Shown one piece after another: positions 60,044 to 64,000 of a stretch of 64,000 bases of DNA. Source of the DNA: Collybia mongolica (taxonomy: Eukaryota > Basidiomycota > Agaricomycetes > Agaricales > Clitocybaceae); the NCBI GenBank assembly GCA_013420905.1, contig JAAXNY010000006.1, forward strand, positions 3,100,001 through 3,164,000. The letters run 5' to 3'. The notes below the pieces were generated by a model that saw only the letters and a list, made by a program, of their open reading frames with translations, was not told where the DNA came from and made no database searches. Position numbers and translations under genes: made by a program. Position 1 is the first letter of the stretch, and every line of letters begins with the position of its first letter.

Positions 60044-61829
60044 ATGACTTGCATGCTTGATAGCCGCATTATCCCAACTGAAGTCCGTCGAACCCTCCTC
60101 CCTGATCCTGACTGGTCTATATCTCAGATCCTCACGTTCACATTACCTTCATCACTGAAAATGGCAGTAACAACAGTGAACATAGCTCATTTCATCTCTG
60201 GACAATTGCCTACATTCACTGACAATGTAGAGGTCCTGAAGACATGGCCAATCCCATCTCACAACCTTCTCCACAACATCCAAGCAAAGGCTGTTGAAAT
60301 GCAAGCAAAGTCCATTCATTATCCCCATCTGCCCACATCCCATCCAGCTCAATGACTCTACTTCCCACTTTGGATCTTGACCTACTGGCAAGAAACTTCC
60401 TTGTTATGCATGTACGTTATAGGGCCATGGAGCAGGGCAGAGCTATGGTTGATGAAGGAGAAGAGTGGCATGGCATCCTACTGCTCTCCGGATAGGTGCT
60501 GTCTTTGCAAAGAAGCCCAAACTATGTTCCTAGCCATTCCATGGGCTGGTGATGTGCATGGGTTTATTGAAGCTGAGCCTACTATAAAATTAGCATGCTA
60601 TCTTTCTCAGAACTGGTTGGTGACTACTCATGGTAACCACCAACTTGACCTTCTCCGGTGGAAGCTGGCCCACTCTGGAATGGATCTGAAGTCTCTCTGT
60701 GAAGTTGTGAATCTCAGCTTCTTCCAAAAGGTGGTGCAAATATATCATACCAGGGATACAACTCCATATAGTGCAGGAGCAGGAGCTTGCCATTTATGGA
60801 ACGTGGGGGAAGAGCTTGCAAATGGTATACGCACAACAATCATTGGGATCGTAAATGTCAATGACAATCACTGGATTGCAGTTGTGGTTGACACTACCTG
60901 GTCAGCAATCTGATATGGGGACTTGTTGGGTCATGATAATACTGAGGTTAAAGCTGTGGTAGCATGGTGGATTAATACCCACATACCGCATGTGTTCTTC
61001 CAGGAGGACTTACCAACAACACGCCAACAAGACAGCCATTCCTGCCTTATCTTTGCTACCAATGCAGCCAGACACTTTATCCTGCCAGAACAAATACCGC
61101 TCCTTCGAGCTGAGGATGCCGCTAAAGAGAGGATCTCTATGTTCATGCAGGTTGCTCAGCGTGACCTAAAGCTGGTGAGTTACAATGTCAATAAGTGCTG
61201 TAAAACTATTAAGCTAAATCATTGGTTTTGTTGGGTAGCGCCCAGTGGATTGGGACCCACCTGATGGCCATTTCAATACCTTCAACATTGTTCCAGGCAA
61301 CGGAGGCTTTTTTTCCCCAGTGGTTACAATTCCTCTGTGGAAGCAAACACCATTAGAAATTGACAACTCATCAGAGGCTGTGCCTGCAGAACACTCCCCG
61401 AGAGTTACCAAGCCTTCTGATATTTCGTCTGCATCATCCGATGTACCAGCTACCATGCCTGCATCACTTGACAGCCTCCCAACACCATCTCACCTTCAGA
61501 CTGGACCATCTGAGGATGTAGCTGTATCCTCAACTGGGCCCCTCAGCATTGATAACACCAAGAAACGTAAACACAACACATCTGCTGTACATTGTCCAAT
61601 TGTGAAAGCAGGGCGATTAGATAGGTTCTTCAAGCCCATTGCAGCTGAGGTTGCATCAGCTGATAGGGCACGGATGATGTTGGAATGGAAAGGGAACATG
61701 GAGAGATCTAGAGTGGGCGATGATGCATGTGCCATGCAGGCCAAGCGACAGAAGACGGAAGCAGCTTCTGAGTGCCAGCGCGAATGCAGGAGTAGGAAGA
61801 CAGCTAGTGAAATACAATCAGGAAGGTGA
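60044..61829 (+). pseudogene. Ulp1-like (C48) cysteine protease of a mobile element, two nonsense codons
   Basis: One frame from the ATG at 60044 through TGA codons at 60353 and 60911, then a GT-AG intron (61175-61238), to TGA at 61827-61829. The protease core shows NVNDNHWIAVVVD (catalytic His), YGDLLG (Asp) and RQQDSHSCLIFATNAA (Gln and Cys), the H-D-Q/C layout of SUMO-specific proteases. The N-terminal part (DPDWSISQILTFTLPSSL, GQLPTFTDNVEVL) and LAIPWAGDVHGFIEAEPTIKLACYLSQNWL match basidiomycete repeat-associated proteins. The C-terminal part is Ser/Thr-rich, then basic. Both early stops fit CGA to TGA. It lies directly upstream of a transposase on the same strand, so it may be its partner gene. 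Confidence 0.8.
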
Positions 61830-62028
61830 GACTCAAATGGGAAGATTATCCATACCAAGGTTATTCCCAATCCATATTTTCTTCAATGGTTGTTGATCCA
61901 ATATTTTGAAGCCTATGGTGCTCAATTCAAACCCGTCTTCATCATTCAACCTTGCTGAAGCAATGCGGCCAAATTGTGCTTTCAAAGAAGAAACCCACCA
62001 AGAACGAACAGACATTGGATGGCCATGA

Positions 62029-63961
62029 GTGAAGGAGTATAAGGAAGCAGTCTTGACAAACTGGATGTCACCTGTTATCTGGTCTATAATTGACCAAGTA
62101 TCAAAGTGCCATCCAAAAATGAGACCTACCGAGATTGTCAATGAACTCAAATTGAAGGACCTGATCCTCTTTGCCAAACTCACAACTCAAACTCTTGGCG
62201 ATTGGATTGATCAATCTGGTGATCATCCAGTCTGGAGTGAAAAAACTCTTCAGCAGGTCGCAAAAGGCAACAGGCCAGGAGGACTTACAATGAGGGTTGG
62301 AGTACTGGTACGGTTGTGTCACCTCGATGTTACCGCCAACTCATGCTTTAGGAAAGATAAAATACCCCGATGCAACGGCAGAAGTGCTGAAATACCTCAG
62401 CGCCCTTCATGAGGCATCCATTACACTCACCTTGAACACAGTTCGAGGATTGATGATTGCTCATTTCCAACACTCTGCCCCTCAGATCTTCAAGGAGCCA
62501 TCAGCTGATGGCACACTCTTCTGGTGCGTGGACAAGTTTGTCTTGAAGTTTCTCCATAGAGTGCTGGGCTGGAACATGTGGCGATCCACACAAGCAGGTC
62601 GGAAGATCCCAGCAAATGCAGATGAGGTCCTACGAAAGGTGTTCTTGCGTATAGCATGGGTGGTAAAAGATGAGCAGATACCATCAGCGCTTCTTGTCAA
62701 CAGCGATCAGACCCAGGTCGTGCTGGCACAAGGCTGTCACATGACATACACTTTGTCAGGTGCGAATCAGGTTGCCACAGTTGGCGCCGAGGAGAAACGC
62801 CGCCATCACGATCCTCCCAAGTGTCACAAACCACGGCAAGCTCTTACCAATCCAAGCCATCTACAAAGGCCAGAACAACAAGTCACTCCCTAGCCCTACT
62901 GTGCAGAACCGATACGAGTCAGAGAAGGCCAGATTTCTATTTGAGCTCTCGAAGACAACCACGTACTGGTCCACTATCACAACAATGCAGAACTTTGTGA
63001 ACATCATGCTGGCCCCTTACTTTGATAACATTCGAGAGGAGCTTGGGCTTGACCTGGACCAAATGGCTTTGTGGCTCATTGACTGCTGGTCCATCCATCA
63101 CTCAAAGGAATTCCTGGAGTGGATGGCTTCGAAGCATCTGCTAATCATTGTTATCTTTATTCCTGCTGGCATGACTGGTTTATTTCAGCCCTGTGATGTC
63201 AGCTTACAGTGAATTTTCAAACATTCACTGAAAAAGTCAGCTCACAAAGATGTTGTACGCGAAGTTCTTAGCCAACTTGAAGTCGGATGTCCAGTGCAAG
63301 ATGTAAAACTTGATACCGGAATCAAGATACTGCAGGATCAGACTGTACACTGGATCTGGACAGCGTATCAGGCTCTCAATAAGCCTGACATTATTAAGAA
63401 GGTGAGTTCCAATGTTGCCCATTGCTTCATTGTTTACCATCTTGTCAGGCTTGGGAGATGTGCTGGGCAGGAGAGTTTAACCTGTCTTACGCCAGCTTGA
63501 TGAGCCATGAAGTTTTGAAAGCACTCCATGAGCTTGTTATGGTGGACCCAGCTTTTTGGGCTGAGATCACGCAGCCGTGTTCATGAGGTGGCATACCGCA
63601 CCATCTTCTACCAACACTTACTTCCCAACAAGAAGAGTTGGAGGATCTTGACGAGAGCACTATTGATATTCATGGTGATGACAGCAAAGTTCCCATGGCT
63701 GATGTCATTTCTGCACACACACAATGCGCCAACTCTATGGATTGTGATGACAACGACAAGCTGTACATAGTGGGGGAGGAAGGGGGCCTTGTGTCAACTG
63801 CTGATGCAGAGTGTGCTTCAAGGGAATCCGTTAATGGCGAGATCATTGATGCAACTCAGGGTTGCCAAGCCGTAGAAGGACATGGTAAGTGCAAGAAGCA
63901 TGCAAACATCCTCTATTTGTCGAGTTTTTGGGTTGCAAATGATGGCAGTGACAAGGAGTAG
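62029..63961 (+). pseudogene. DDE_1-type (pogo-like) transposase, frameshifted
   Basis: An HTH-like entry, IVNELKLKDLILFAKLTTQTLGDWID and WSEKTLQQVAKGNRPGG, is followed after an intron or frameshift near 62,300 by LSALHEASITLTLNTVRG, KFLHRVLGWNMWRSTQAGRK and LLVNSDQTQVVLAQG (first Asp). A frameshift near 62,800 leads to ILPSVTNHGKLLPIQAIYKG, LWLIDCWSIHHSKEFLEWM (second Asp) and GMTGLFQPCDVSLQ (third Asp). A TGA at about 63,210 follows, where Arg is expected, then FKHSLKKSAHKDVVREVL. After an intron (about 63,401-63,449) the frame continues to an acidic tail. I infer a cut-and-paste transposase inactivated by frameshift and nonsense changes. The element's right end is outside the window. Confidence 0.83.
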
Positions 63962-64000
63962 ATTTAGAAATTTTTTAGCTGTGAATATTCCCTTTTAGGA

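Noticed and set aside
1..64000. CRISPR arrays, rRNA, tRNA genes and telomeric repeats
   Set aside because: None recognised by eye. The organism is eukaryotic; a tRNA search program would be needed to exclude tRNA genes firmly.

Overview
The window comes from a filamentous fungus, most likely a mushroom-forming basidiomycete (Agaricomycetes). The signs are genes cut by many short GT-AG introns (about 45-65 bases), a Zn2Cys6 regulator and exocyst genes with basidiomycete-style sequence, a Plavaka (KDZ-type) transposase, and a protein family expanded in Agaricomycetes next to it. I cannot name the species.

Layout. 1-8,560 is a transposon nest: a Tc1/mariner element with an intact transposase (1-1494) sits inside a decayed Ty3/gypsy element (to 6080, with a clear 3' LTR), which is itself inserted in the gag gene of a second Ty3/gypsy element on the minus strand (6081-7143). 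8,614-11,999 (minus) is a multi-exon Zn2Cys6 transcription factor. 12,456-20,782 (plus) holds a probable host gene split by a three-level insertion: a mariner-like element (12877-20397) carries a complete recent Ty3/gypsy chromovirus (13452-19875), which carries a solo LTR (15378-15644). Every level has a target-site duplication. 20,909-24,988 (minus) is SEC3.

25-38.3 kb is almost gene-free and strongly CpG-poor. It contains a poly(A)-tailed retroposon with a 17-bp duplication, LTR-retrotransposon fragments of at least two families, a solo LTR of the family seen at 5.6 kb, a large inverted repeat and a CpG-rich hAT element with an 8-bp duplication. 38.8-44.6 kb is a divergent pair: a Plavaka transposase (minus) and a protein I believe is DUF6698 (plus). 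46.1-59.5 kb is a compact host block: an LDAH-like hydrolase, SEC8, a Rad5/HLTF-like SNF2-RING protein and a ThrE/Prm10-like membrane protein. 60-64 kb is another degraded mobile element with a Ulp1-like (C48) protease ORF followed by a DDE transposase, and it runs off the window.

Common theme. Many in-frame stops in the old elements are TGA where the family normally has arginine, which fits CGA-to-TGA change. LTR copies differ largely by CG to TG/CA. This points to CpG methylation and deamination, or a RIP-like process, acting on repeats while host genes stay intact. CpG content can therefore be used to rank the age of the insertions. SEC3 and SEC8, two subunits of the same exocytosis tether, lie about 22 kb apart on either side of the repeat block.
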